Assembly (NCBI RefSeq): GCF_030285665.1
Contig: NZ_CP127295.1
Location: forward strand, 7,068,001-7,132,000
DNA length: 64,000 nt
Direction of reading: 5' to 3'
From: Amycolatopsis mongoliensis
GTDB taxonomy: Bacteria; Actinomycetota; Actinomycetes; Mycobacteriales; Pseudonocardiaceae
In this document: positions 1-7,939 of the stretch, in pieces
Numbering within the stretch: position 1 is the stretch's first letter
How the letters are laid out: every line of letters begins with the position of its first letter
Notes under the pieces: generated by a model
What the model was told of the DNA's origin: nothing
The model's database searches: none
What the model saw: the letters and a program-made list of their open reading frames with translations, nothing else
Made by a program: the position numbers and the translations under genes

Positions 1-453
1 CGCCGAGTAGATCTGCTCGCCGTCGGAGGTGCCTTCGCCGGTGAAGTAGAAGAAGCTGTAGCCCGCCAAGGGTTCCTGGGCCGGCTTCGGGACGACGGTG
101 GCGGTGAACCGCCGCGTGGTGCTCTCGCGGCCGAGGCTGACCTTCGCGGTCAGGACGACCTTCGCGGGCTCGGCGCCGGTCGGCGGCCGGGTGACCTCGC
201 CGGTGGGGGTGATGACGGCGGGAGCGGACGACGTCCAGGCGACGCTCGTGCCGTCCGCGCCGGCGGTCGGCAGCGTGAGGTTGCCACGGACGTCGTCGAT
301 GCCCGGGACGGACAGCGTGCTCGCGGCGGCGCGGACGGGGGAGGCTGTGCTTTCGGACGGCAGCGTGGCGCCGGCACCGGCGCTGCCCAGGGGGACGAGT
401 GCGGCCACGACGGCCAGCACGACGCCGAAACGGCGCGGGGAGAACAACTTCAT
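1..453 (-). CDS. Secreted glycoside hydrolase family 43-like protein, N-terminal part (runs off the window)
   Basis: The first 151 codons of a minus-strand gene are present and the rest lies outside the window. The N-terminus (MKLFSPRRFG...) is a typical signal peptide: a basic start, a hydrophobic core to about residue 25, then small residues. Residues 45-120 look like the atrophied bacterial Ig-like domain that often precedes GH43 arabinofuranosidase or xylosidase domains. The last visible residues, with YSFFYFTGEG followed by DGEQIY, resemble the first blade of such a catalytic domain. A role in extracellular plant-polysaccharide degradation is inferred. A LacI-type operator lies 38 bases upstream. 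The catalytic residues are not visible, so the family call is moderate. Confidence 0.7.
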   Translation of the reverse strand, partial: MKLFSPRRFGVVLAVVAALVPLGSAGAGATLPSESTASPVRAAASTLSVPGIDDVRGNLTLPTAGADGTSVAWTSSAPAVITPTGEVTRPPTGAEPAKVVLTAKVSLGRESTTRRFTATVVPKPAQEPLAGYSFFYFTGEGTSDGEQIYSA

Positions 454-490
454 CGTTGTCGGTTCCTTCGGGGCGCGTCGGGACCTGGTG

Positions 491-506
491 ATGTTAGCGT
501 TAACAT
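491..506. promoter_or_regulatory. LacI-family-like operator upstream of the GH43 gene
   Basis: ATGTTAGCGTTAACAT is a near-perfect palindrome with a central CG, the usual form of LacI/GalR-family operators. It closely matches the perfect CTGTTAGCGCTAACAG upstream of the aldose epimerase at 28266-28281. No lacI-family gene lies beside either site. Confidence 0.55.
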
Positions 507-577
507 TGAGTGGGGCACGCTGACCATAGGGTCCGGCGTGTCCGCTGGTCAAGAGGCCGACCGGGGGCCGGTGCCGG

Positions 578-1456
578 TCAGCCGAGGCCGCCGAACGCCG
601 GCGCGAGCCGTTCCAGCACCTCGACGTCGGCGCGGAAGTCGTCCGTCGTCGGGGGCATGAGCAGGACGTGGTCCGCGCCCGCGGCGAGGTGTTCGCGCAC
701 CTTGGCCGCGATGGCGTCCGGACCGCCGTGGGCGACGATCGCGTCGGCGATCCCGGCCACGTCGTCCAGGTCGAAACCCAAGCGGCGCAGGGCATTCGAG
801 AACGTCGGCAGGTTCAGCGTCGCCGACACCCGCTCGACCGCCGCCGCCTTCGCCCGGTCGGCGTCGGGGTCGGGGGCCACGGCCAGGCCGACGACCAGCA
901 GCTTGCCCGGGCCGAGCACCGACCGGGCCTCGGCGGTGAAGGACGGCGGCAGGTTGGCCGGGTACGCGCCGTCCGCGATCTCCCCCGCCAGGGCGAGCAT
1001 CCTCGGCCCGTTCGCGCCGAGGATCCGGGGGTAGTCCGCCTCCGGAGCCGGTGGCCAGGTCTCCGCGTCCATCCGCCCGACGTAGTCGCGCATCGTGGCC
1101 AGCGGGCTGCCGAAGTCCCGGCCGGTCGCTTCGGCCTGCTGCGGGTAGCCGACGCCCACGCCGAGCACCAGCCGGCCCGGGTACGCCTCGGCCAGGAAAG
1201 CCGCCCCGGCGTGCAGGGTCTGCGGTTCGCGGGCCCAGACGTTCGCGATGCCGGTGCCGAACGTCAGCCGCTCCGTCGCGGCCAGCAGCACGGCCAGCTG
1301 GACGAGGGCGTCCTTGCCACCGACGACCTCGTTCGTCCAGACGGTCCGGTACCCGGCGCGCTCGAGTCGCCGCACGGCCTCGCGCTGGCTCTCGGCGGGG
1401 GGTGTGCGGGTGAACGAAATCGGCAGGTGGACGCCGACGGGCCCCAAGGTCGCCAT
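578..1456 (-). CDS. LLM-class flavin-dependent oxidoreductase (probable F420-dependent)
   Basis: This 292-residue protein is a luciferase-like (bacterial luciferase/F420 oxidoreductase) TIM barrel. Visible hallmarks are the N-terminal GVHLPISF strand, the middle TFGTGIANVW segment and a LVLGVGVG loop. It resembles the family of probable F420-dependent oxidoreductases of about 290 residues. The substrate is unknown. The ATG at 1456 was chosen because GGAGAGGGAG stands just before it; an upstream in-frame start at 1489 lacks a ribosome-binding site. The gene is divergent from the lysR-type gene at 1584, which is its likely regulator. Confidence 0.8.
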   Translation of the reverse strand: MATLGPVGVHLPISFTRTPPAESQREAVRRLERAGYRTVWTNEVVGGKDALVQLAVLLAATERLTFGTGIANVWAREPQTLHAGAAFLAEAYPGRLVLGVGVGYPQQAEATGRDFGSPLATMRDYVGRMDAETWPPAPEADYPRILGANGPRMLALAGEIADGAYPANLPPSFTAEARSVLGPGKLLVVGLAVAPDPDADRAKAAAVERVSATLNLPTFSNALRRLGFDLDDVAGIADAIVAHGGPDAIAAKVREHLAAGADHVLLMPPTTDDFRADVEVLERLAPAFGGLG

Positions 1457-1583
1457 GGAACTCCCTCTCCGGTGGTGTGGTCCTTCCACCGTGGCGGCAC
1501 CGGGAGCGCCGGGTCCAATGAACGTTTCGCGAGACGTGACGCGGTTCGTGCATCACCGCAGTTCAGCTGGCTAAGCTGGCGGC

Positions 1584-2462
1584 ATGTCGGACCTCGATCT
1601 CCGTCTGGTGCGTGGCTTCGCCGTCGTCGCCGGACACCGGCACTTCGGCCGCGCCGCCGCCGAGCTGCACCTCACGCAGTCGTCGCTGAGCCGGCAGATC
1701 GTGCGGCTGGAGCAGCAGGTGGGCGCCCGCCTGCTGGACCGCACCCCGCAGGGCACGCGGCTCACCGAGGCCGGCGAGGCGTTCCTCCCGCTCGCCGCGG
1801 ACCTGCTGCGGGCCGCGGCGCACGCGGCGGCCCACGCGCGGGCGGTCGCGCGGCCCAGCCGGATCACCGTCGGCTACACGGGGAACCTGATCATCACGCC
1901 GGCGGTGCGCGAGCTGCGCCGCCGTCACCCCGACGCCGACGTGCGCACCCAGCACCTCGCGTGGGACGACGCCCGCGCGGCGCTGCTGGAGCACCGCGTC
2001 GACGTGGCGGTCGTCCGGCTGCCGCTGCGGGCGGCGCGGCTGCACGTGACGGTGCTCTACGACGAGCCCCGCGTCCTCCTGCTGCCGAGTGACCATCGCT
2101 TGGCGGGCAAGGAATCCGCGACGCTCGACGACATCGCCGGCGAACCGCTGCCGCGCGCCCTCGACCCGGAGTGGGACGCGTTCTGGCGCGTCGACCCGCG
2201 TCCGGACGGCCGCCCGGCGCCCGGCGGCCCGGTCATCGACGCGATCGAGGACAAGATCGAGCTCGTGGCGAGCGGGCAGGCGGTGGCGATCGTCCCGGCG
2301 GCGCCGGGCACCGTCACCGGCCTTCGGGCGGACCTGACGACCGTGCCGCTGACCGACGTCGAGCCGAGCCAGGTGGCGGTGGCCACGCGGGCGGGCGAGC
2401 GCAACCGGCTCGTGGCGGCGTTCCGCAAGTGCGCGGAGGCGCTCCTGTTCCCGCCGGAGTAG
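1584..2462 (+). CDS. LysR-family transcriptional regulator
   Basis: The 292-residue protein has the standard LysR layout. A winged HTH covers residues 1-60 (FGRAAAELHLTQSSLSRQI is the recognition region), followed by a linker helix and a periplasmic-binding-protein-like effector domain from about residue 88. Length and order are normal for the family. It is divergently transcribed from the flavin oxidoreductase at 578-1456 with 127 bases between the starts, the usual arrangement for a LysR regulator and its target. The effector cannot be read from sequence. Confidence 0.9.
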   Translation: MSDLDLRLVRGFAVVAGHRHFGRAAAELHLTQSSLSRQIVRLEQQVGARLLDRTPQGTRLTEAGEAFLPLAADLLRAAAHAAAHARAVARPSRITVGYTGNLIITPAVRELRRRHPDADVRTQHLAWDDARAALLEHRVDVAVVRLPLRAARLHVTVLYDEPRVLLLPSDHRLAGKESATLDDIAGEPLPRALDPEWDAFWRVDPRPDGRPAPGGPVIDAIEDKIELVASGQAVAIVPAAPGTVTGLRADLTTVPLTDVEPSQVAVATRAGERNRLVAAFRKCAEALLFPPE

Positions 2463-2470
2463 GGACCAAA

Positions 2471-2504
2471 CTGCCGCGGCACCCCGGCCGGGGCGCCGCG
2501 GCAG
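2471..2504. terminator. Hairpin terminator between convergent genes
   Basis: CTGCCGCGGC (2471-2480) pairs with GCCGCGGCAG (2495-2504), and the loop contains a further CCCCGG/CCGGGG pairing. It lies between the ends of the convergent lysR-type gene and the small ORF, without a U tract, as is usual in high-GC actinobacteria. Confidence 0.6.
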
Positions 2505-2523
2505 TCCGTTGTGGACGGTCGGG

Positions 2524-2643
2524 TCAGCGGGGCGCCGCCGATGTGCCGACCGGGGTTCGCGAGGCTTGTTCCGCCCGCTTCCGCTGGATCGCTTCCTGTT
2601 CGCGCTGCAGTTTGGCGTGCCATGCTCCTGAGTCGTTGGTCAT
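2524..2643 (-). CDS. Small charged hypothetical protein (39 residues)
   Basis: A 39-codon ORF starts at an ATG preceded by GGAGAG with suitable spacing. The product is hydrophilic and mostly helical-looking, with a K/Q/R/E-rich centre (KLQREQEAIQRKRAEQ) and a disordered tail. No domain is recognised. The ribosome-binding site and isolated position support expression, but there is no functional clue. A longer in-frame reading to 2847 has no ribosome-binding site and unlikely composition. Confidence 0.45.
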   Translation of the reverse strand: MTNDSGAWHAKLQREQEAIQRKRAEQASRTPVGTSAAPR

Positions 2644-2877
2644 GGTGCTCTCCGGTGGACGAAAAATGTGCGTGACGGTGCCGTGCCGCGGGCGGACCCG
2701 GTCACGGGCGGAGGGTGCGGCCCGGTGCGGGGAGGACCTGGGATCCGGGCTCCGGTGCCGTGATCCGGAAGTACCCAGGCGTTCCGCCGTCCAACCACTT
2801 TTCTGTGGTCCGACCTGCGGATTTCCCGCTCCGGTAAGTGCGTTCACGCGTTCGGAGCAAGCGCTGCTCCGCCCGGG

Positions 2878-3876
2878 CTAGCTGTATTGCCCTGCGAGGT
2901 TGGGGACGCGGCTGGCGGGTGGTTGGCCGGCGAGTGCGGTATGGCCGCGATGGTGATTGTAAGTGTGCAACCAGCCCGGTAACGCATCGCGGCGCTGGGT
3001 CTCGGTGCGGTAAGGCCGGGCGTAGGCCCATTCGTCGAGCAGGGTGCGGTTGAACCGCTCCACTTTGCCGTTGGTTTGTGGCCGGTAAGGCCGGGTGCGT
3101 TTGTGGGCGACGCCCGCGTCGCGCAGCGTGTCGCGCCAGAGCCGAGAGCGGTAGCAGGAGCCGTTGTCGGTCAGCACCCGTGCAACGGTGATCCCGGCAT
3201 CGGCGAAGAACGCCTGCGCGCGGGTCCAGAACGCGGCCGCGGTCTCCTTCGTCTCATCCGGGAGGATTTCGGTGTAGGCCAGGCGAGAGTGATCGTCCAC
3301 GGCGTTGTGCAGGTAGCTGTAGCCCAGGTTCGCGCGGCCGCCGACCTTGCGCGGTCGGGCGGGGTCACGGTGGGCGGCGCTGTTGCGGCCACCGGCGGCA
3401 CGTCCGTGAACGCGGTGGCCGCCGCCGTCGGGGATGTTGCCCAGCTTCTTGATGTCCACGTGCACCAGATCACCGGGTGCCGGGTGTTCGTAGCGGCGGA
3501 CCACCCGGCCGGTGGCCCGATCCAGATGCCGCAGCCGGGCCAGCCGGTAGCGGGACAGGACCCGATGCACCGTGGAAGGGTTCAACCTGAGCAGGTAGGC
3601 GATGCGGGCCGGTCCCCACCGGCGCAGGACGCGGACCTTGATGATCCGTCGTTCGGTCCGGGTGGGAGTCCGGTTCGGGCTGGTGGCAGGCCGTGACGGA
3701 CGGTCGGTCATGCCTGCTTCGCCGTGGTCGCGGTAGCGGCCGGCCCATCGGACGGCGGTCGTGACCGAGACCTGGAACCGGTCCGCGGCTCGTCGCAGAG
3801 GCCAGCCCTCGTCCACGACGCAGCGGGCCAGGCGCAGCCTGCCGGTGGGGGTCAGGGGTGCGTTAGCGTGGGTCAC
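2878..3876 (-). CDS. IS481-family DDE transposase
   Basis: The 332-residue protein has an N-terminal HTH region (residues 1-60), a second HTH/linker, and an rve-type DDE catalytic core. DDE motifs visible are VHVDIKKLG (first D), VLTDNGSCYRS (second D) and NGKVERFNRTL (E). The GTG at 3876 was chosen because the reading VTHANAPLTP matches the usual family N-terminus; an ORF start at 3915 would lie near the element end. The last codon is completed by, and the TAG stop lies wholly within, the duplicated target GCTAGC, so host DNA supplies the stop. The gene appears intact. Confidence 0.93.
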   Translation of the reverse strand: MTHANAPLTPTGRLRLARCVVDEGWPLRRAADRFQVSVTTAVRWAGRYRDHGEAGMTDRPSRPATSPNRTPTRTERRIIKVRVLRRWGPARIAYLLRLNPSTVHRVLSRYRLARLRHLDRATGRVVRRYEHPAPGDLVHVDIKKLGNIPDGGGHRVHGRAAGGRNSAAHRDPARPRKVGGRANLGYSYLHNAVDDHSRLAYTEILPDETKETAAAFWTRAQAFFADAGITVARVLTDNGSCYRSRLWRDTLRDAGVAHKRTRPYRPQTNGKVERFNRTLLDEWAYARPYRTETQRRDALPGWLHTYNHHRGHTALAGQPPASRVPNLAGQYS

Positions 3877-3994
3877 GAGGGCCTCCAGGTAGCCGGTGCA
3901 GATGTCGCAATCCACACCGAACCCGGAGGCCCTCCCTCACACCAAGATCATCCGATCACGTGTCGCCCCGTCCCCAACCTCCGTGGTCAATACA
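2883..3994. mobile_element. IS481-family insertion sequence (1112 bp) with 6-bp target duplication GCTAGC
   Basis: Imperfect terminal inverted repeats bound the element: 2883-2908 begins TGTATTGCCC, and the reverse complement of 3969-3994 begins TGTATTGACC. They agree at 22 of 26 positions. GCTAGC directly flanks both ends (2877-2882 and 3995-4000). This fits the NCTAGN six-base target duplication known for IS481-family elements. One transposase gene fills the element. The insertion is exactly at the TAG stop codon of the tetR gene at 3996-4568. A small hairpin (GGAGCA/TGCTCC, 2854-2870) lies just outside the left end and may be the old tetR terminator. Confidence 0.93.
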
Positions 3995-3995
3995 G

Positions 3996-4568
3996 CTAGC
4001 CGGGTTGGTCCCGCCCGCCGGCGAGGCCGTCGAGGAACACCCGCACCAGGCGCTCCGCGGGTTCCGCGGGCTTGCGCGGGGCCAGGCCCGACACCAGTGC
4101 CGCCTCGTGCATCTCGAACAGCAGCGCCAGGTCCGCGGGTTCCAGGTCCGCGCGCACGCTGCCCTCGCGCTGCGCCTCCTCGAAAGCCGGGCGCAGCAAC
4201 GAAACCAGGGCGTGGGTGTACTGGCGCTGGCTGCGCTCGGGCAGTTCGCGGAACAGCCGGACGAGCGGGCGCCGCCGGGCCTGCATCGCCAGCACCGTCC
4301 GCAGCAGCTCGCGGAAGGACTCCTGGCCCCGCACCCGGATCTTGAACGCCGCCAGGTGGTGCGCCGCGACGGCGAGGGCCAGCGCCGTGCGGTCGGGGAA
4401 GTGCCGGTAGACCGTGGCCCGGCCGAGACCGGCGCGGCGGGCCACCTCGTCCAGTGCGACGTCGGCGTCTTCGCTGAAGGCTTCGTCGGCCGCGCGCAGG
4501 ATCGCCTCGCGGTTGCGGCGGGCGTCGACGCGCCGGGGCACGGCCGCGGACGGTCGCACAGCGCGCAT
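3996..4568 (-). CDS. TetR/AcrR-family transcriptional regulator
   Basis: This is a 190-residue TetR protein. The N-terminal HTH (about residues 18-62) includes EVARRAGLGRATVYRHF and is followed by an all-helical ligand domain. A 16-bp perfect palindrome eleven bases upstream of the start is its probable autoregulatory operator. Its TAG stop falls in the right copy of the IS target duplication, so the insertion left the coding sequence intact. The gene on the other side of the operator is only a lipase remnant, so its original target may be lost. Confidence 0.88.
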   Translation of the reverse strand: MRAVRPSAAVPRRVDARRNREAILRAADEAFSEDADVALDEVARRAGLGRATVYRHFPDRTALALAVAAHHLAAFKIRVRGQESFRELLRTVLAMQARRRPLVRLFRELPERSQRQYTHALVSLLRPAFEEAQREGSVRADLEPADLALLFEMHEAALVSGLAPRKPAEPAERLVRVFLDGLAGGRDQPG

Positions 4569-4578
4569 GACCGGGAAT

Positions 4579-4594
4579 ACTACTCGCGAGTAGT
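4579..4594. promoter_or_regulatory. Perfect 16-bp palindrome, probable TetR operator
   Basis: ACTACTCGCGAGTAGT is a perfect palindrome between the tetR start (4568) and the lipase remnant. Its position and form fit a TetR-family operator. The remnant begins within about ten bases of it, so the deletion that removed the lipase 5' end stopped just beyond the operator. Confidence 0.7.
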
Positions 4595-4600
4595 GAGACC

Positions 4601-5053
4601 GGCAATCCGTTCCATCTCTCGGCGCTGGGCCTGGACGCCGCGTACTCGGAGCTGGACCTGCCCGCCTACCTCAACGAGCGCGGCCGCACGCTGTGCGCGA
4701 CGCAGCAGGACGCGTGCGTCGACGCCGTGTTCGGCTACGCCTTCGGGCACATCGCCGACTACACGACGGCGAACCCGCTGACGACCCCGCGGTGGCAGGC
4801 CCGGCCGGCGGAGAACGAACTGGGCGCCCGCCCGCCGAAGGCGCCGGTCTTCCCGTTCCACGGCAGCCTCGACGAGATCATCCCGCTCTCGCAGGCGCAG
4901 ACACTGCGGCGCGAGTACTGCGCGGCCGGGGTGGACGTCACGTGGGGCACCTACGTCGGCGAGCACGTCGCGACGCCGGCGTTCTCCGCCGGTGACATCG
5001 TGAACTACCTGGGCGACCGGTTCGCGGGCAAGCCGGCGCGCTCCAGCTGCTGA
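4601..5053 (+). pseudogene. 5'-truncated secreted lipase (LIP family) remnant
   Basis: An open frame without a plausible start encodes only the C-terminal third of a secretory lipase. It aligns with the intact lipase at 43874-45088: ALGLDAAY versus [19 protein letters not shown] versus [11 protein letters not shown], and an ending in RSSC versus PSNC. The signal peptide, nucleophile elbow and first two thirds are missing. Homology starts abruptly next to the TetR operator. Its 3' end overlaps the convergent kinase-like gene by 49 bases. It is probably non-functional. Confidence 0.8.
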
Positions 5054-5991
5054 GCGATTTCTTCGCGGGGATACGGTGTCCTGCGGCTTTCGGCGTGCAG
5101 CGCGAAGTAGAAGTCGTTGACGACCGTGGCCAGCGGGGCGTAGCGCTGCAGGAGCGGGCTCGTGCCCGGCACCGTCCCCGCGGCGCACGCGCGGACGAAG
5201 TCGTTGCGGGCGCGGGGATCCGGCCACTCGCCGAGACCCCGGACGACCCGGTTGACCAGCTGGGTCAGGACATAGGCCCGGTCGTGGTCGGCGTGCTCGG
5301 CGAGGAACGCGGCCTCGGCGTCCGAAAGCTCGAACCGCGGGGACACCGTGAGGCCGAAGTCCGTGAGGTAGAGCCGTTCGCCGTCGGTGACGATGTTGGC
5401 GAAGTGGGCGTCGAAGTGCTGGACGCCCTGACCGGCCAGGAAGTCGGTGATGTGCCGCAGGTCCTCTTCGAGCGGCAGGTCGTCGTCCGGCCACCGGGCG
5501 AGGCTGTGCGGCAGGTACTCGAGGAACAGCACGAGGTCGGTGGTGGACCCGGCGAGGGCCTCGAGGCGTCGCCGGACGCCCGGGTCGCCGTGCCAGAACG
5601 CGACGTCCCGCTCCACGTCGGCGCGGGGCCGCGGCAGGCCGGGCAGGACGCGCCAGTGGTGCAGGAGCGGGAAGTTCCCGCACTCTCCGCCGCGGACCCA
5701 CGCACTGGCCATGAGGTGCGCTTCCAGCTCGCGCCACGCTCCGCCGCCCGCGGAGCCGACCCCGTAGTGCGACCACGTCGGCAGCCCGTAGAGGTCCGCT
5801 GTCGAACGGGGGTTGGCCAGCTCGACGGCGGTGAGGGCGACCCTTTTCACGAAGACGGGCTCGCCCGCCACGCTCAGCAGCCAGGTCGACCCGCCGATCC
5901 CGGTGCCGAGCGGGCGCGCGGAGTCCAGGAGGTCGTCGGGTGCGTCTTGGAGGGCCTGGGCGATCTTGTCGTGGCGGGCGAGTCGGGTCAC
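5005..5991 (-). CDS. Protein-kinase-fold phosphotransferase-like protein
   Basis: This 328-residue protein has kinase-fold signatures. There is a glycine-rich loop (LGTGIGGSTW, about residue 30), a candidate ATP lysine in VFVKRVAL, a catalytic loop HFDAHFANIV (near residue 192) of HxDxxxxN type, and TDFGL as the DFG motif. The order matches atypical protein kinases and APH-like enzymes, but the N-lobe is short and no membrane or sensor domain is present. The substrate is unknown. It is convergent to, and overlaps, the lipase remnant, and may be an independent single gene. Confidence 0.7.
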   Translation of the reverse strand: MTRLARHDKIAQALQDAPDDLLDSARPLGTGIGGSTWLLSVAGEPVFVKRVALTAVELANPRSTADLYGLPTWSHYGVGSAGGGAWRELEAHLMASAWVRGGECGNFPLLHHWRVLPGLPRPRADVERDVAFWHGDPGVRRRLEALAGSTTDLVLFLEYLPHSLARWPDDDLPLEEDLRHITDFLAGQGVQHFDAHFANIVTDGERLYLTDFGLTVSPRFELSDAEAAFLAEHADHDRAYVLTQLVNRVVRGLGEWPDPRARNDFVRACAAGTVPGTSPLLQRYAPLATVVNDFYFALHAESRRTPYPREEIAQQLERAGLPANRSPR

Positions 5992-6004
5992 GCTTCGACA
6001 GTAC

Positions 6005-7078
6005 TTACGGGCGGACCACCGTGAGGGCGAAGCGCGCCCGGCCGCCGGCCGCGTGGTCGAGCGCGCCGCCGATGTCGTCGAGACCGAACTCCGTGACGGC
6101 GAACTGGCCGAGGTCCAGCAGGCCGGCGCGGGCCAGGGCGATCAGGCTCGCGTTCGCCGTCCGGGGGTGCAGCCACTGGCCGCGCACCGTGACGCTGTTG
6201 CGCATGAGCCACGGGTAGGGCAGGGCGAGGTCGTCGCCGCCGAGCATGCCGACGCCGCCCATCAGCACGACCCGGCCGTGTTCGCGGACCGCCATCGCCG
6301 CCGCTCGCACGGGCGCGGTGCTCGCCGACGGCGGCAGCAGGTCGAGGACGACGTCGATCGGGCCGGGGGCCGCCCGGCGGAGGCGGTCCGTGTCGCCGTC
6401 GCCGGTGAGCCGCACCGTCCGGACGCGGGTGCCGAACCGGCGTTCGAGGTCCGCCAGAACGGCGTCGTTCCGGCCCGGCGCCACCACGCACGCCGCGCCC
6501 ATGGCGAGCGCGACCGCGACGGCCGCGCTCCCGAAGTTCCCGGTGGCGCCGCTGACCAGCACGGTTTCGCCGGGCTGCAGCCCGGCCGCGAGCAGGCCGC
6601 CGTACGGCACCAGGCACAGGGCCAGCGCGGTCCAGCGGCCGGCGTCGGCGGGATCGAGCGGCCCGAGCGGGATGGCGTTCTCGGTCGGGACGAGCACCTG
6701 CTCGGCATACGCGCCGTGGCCGAAGTACCGCTGGAGGAACAGGCCGCCTTCGCCGCGTGCGCTCAGGCCCTGGAGGGTGATGTCCGGGGTGAGCGCGTCG
6801 TCGCGGGAGCGGATCACCGGGTCGCACAGCACCCAGTCGCCGGGTGCCAGGCGGGTCGCGTCCGGGCCGGTCGCGCGCACGCGGCCGATCGCCCCGGCGC
6901 CGGGGACGACCGGCAGCGTCAGCTGGTAGTTCCGCTCGCCGCGGAACACCTCGGCCGCGTAGGGCAGTACGCCCGCCGCTACGACGTCGACCAGCACTTC
7001 GCCGGTCCCGAGCACCGGCGCGGGTACTTCGCGCACCGACAGGGGTTTGCCGAATTCTTCGAGTATCGCGGCTCTCAT
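6005..7078 (-). CDS. Medium-chain dehydrogenase/reductase (zinc-type alcohol dehydrogenase-like)
   Basis: The 357-residue protein has a GroES-like N-terminal domain and an NAD(P)-binding Rossmann domain, with the nucleotide loop in VLVSGATGNFGSAAVAVALA. The cysteine cluster of the structural zinc site is absent, as in quinone-oxidoreductase-type members. The ATG at 7078 (MRAAILEEFG) matches the usual family start; the open frame continues far upstream only because of codon bias. The gene is divergent from the XRE-family regulator at 7160, 81 bases away, which probably controls it. Confidence 0.82.
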   Translation of the reverse strand: MRAAILEEFGKPLSVREVPAPVLGTGEVLVDVVAAGVLPYAAEVFRGERNYQLTLPVVPGAGAIGRVRATGPDATRLAPGDWVLCDPVIRSRDDALTPDITLQGLSARGEGGLFLQRYFGHGAYAEQVLVPTENAIPLGPLDPADAGRWTALALCLVPYGGLLAAGLQPGETVLVSGATGNFGSAAVAVALAMGAACVVAPGRNDAVLADLERRFGTRVRTVRLTGDGDTDRLRRAAPGPIDVVLDLLPPSASTAPVRAAAMAVREHGRVVLMGGVGMLGGDDLALPYPWLMRNSVTVRGQWLHPRTANASLIALARAGLLDLGQFAVTEFGLDDIGGALDHAAGGRARFALTVVRP

Positions 7079-7159
7079 GTCCCGATCGTCGAAGATCCGG
7101 GGGCGCACATCCAGGCCTGGTATCATCCTGGGACTGTCGAGTGCCAGGGGGAAGTCGTC

Positions 7160-7939
7160 ATGTCCGAGGTGGCCCGGGCCGGGCTGGGGGAGTTCCTGCG
7201 GTCGCGGCGCGAGCGGCTGAGCCCGGCGGCGCTCGGGCTGCCGGATCGCCGCCGGCGCCGGACGCCCGGGCTGCGTCGCGAAGAGGTCGCCGAACTGGCC
7301 GGCATCGGCGTCGACTGGTACATCCGGCTCGAGCAGGGCCGGACGGTCAGCCCGTCGTCCGCGACGGTCGAGGCGCTCGCGGGTGCCTTGCGGCTGGACG
7401 ACGCCGAGCGCGCCCACCTGCGGGCCCTGGCCCGGAACCCGGCCCGGACCCCGTTCGCCCGCGAGCAGGTCCCCGAAGCCACCCGACGGCTCGTCGAGGG
7501 CCTGAGCGAGCCCGCGTACGTGACGGGCCGCCGCTGGGACGTGCTGGCCTGGAACCGCGCGGCCACCGAGGTGTTCGTCGACTTCGGTGCCGTGCCGGAG
7601 GCGGACCGGAACGTCCTGGTCTTCCTCCTGCTCGGCGAGCGCGGACGGCGGCTGTTCGGCGCCGGCTGGGCCGCGCAGGCCGAGCACGCGGTGGCGCAGT
7701 TCCGCGCCGCGCACGACCTGTGGGCCGGCGACCCGGCGTTCACCGGGCTGGCGGCGCGGCTGCGGTCGGGCTGCCCGGAGTTCGCGACGTGGTGGGACCG
7801 CCACGACGTCGGCCGGAACGGACCCGGCCGGAAGACGCTGTTCCTCCCGGAGAAGCGGGAGTTCGACTACGCGACCTTCCAGGCCGTCGAGGACCCGGGA
7901 CTGCGCCTGACGATCTACGCGCCCACCAGTGGCAGGTAG
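7160..7939 (+). CDS. XRE-family regulator with MmyB-like ligand-binding domain
   Basis: The 259-residue protein has an N-terminal Cro/CI-type HTH (about residues 10-75; GLRREEVAELAGIGVDWYIR) and a C-terminal MmyB/MLTR-type domain with the usual YVTGRRWDVLAWNRAA segment. MLTR-type regulators often bind fatty acids and control a divergent oxidoreductase, which fits the MDR gene at 6005-7078. The ATG at 7160 was chosen because HTH homology begins immediately; the long upstream frame is antisense to other genes. The 3' end overlaps the convergent tetR by 25 bases. Confidence 0.88.
   Translation: MSEVARAGLGEFLRSRRERLSPAALGLPDRRRRRTPGLRREEVAELAGIGVDWYIRLEQGRTVSPSSATVEALAGALRLDDAERAHLRALARNPARTPFAREQVPEATRRLVEGLSEPAYVTGRRWDVLAWNRAATEVFVDFGAVPEADRNVLVFLLLGERGRRLFGAGWAAQAEHAVAQFRAAHDLWAGDPAFTGLAARLRSGCPEFATWWDRHDVGRNGPGRKTLFLPEKREFDYATFQAVEDPGLRLTIYAPTSGR

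Noticed and set aside
3076..3696. Plus-strand frames inside the insertion sequence as passenger genes
   Set aside because: They are antisense to the intact DDE transposase and have no start signals or recognisable domains.
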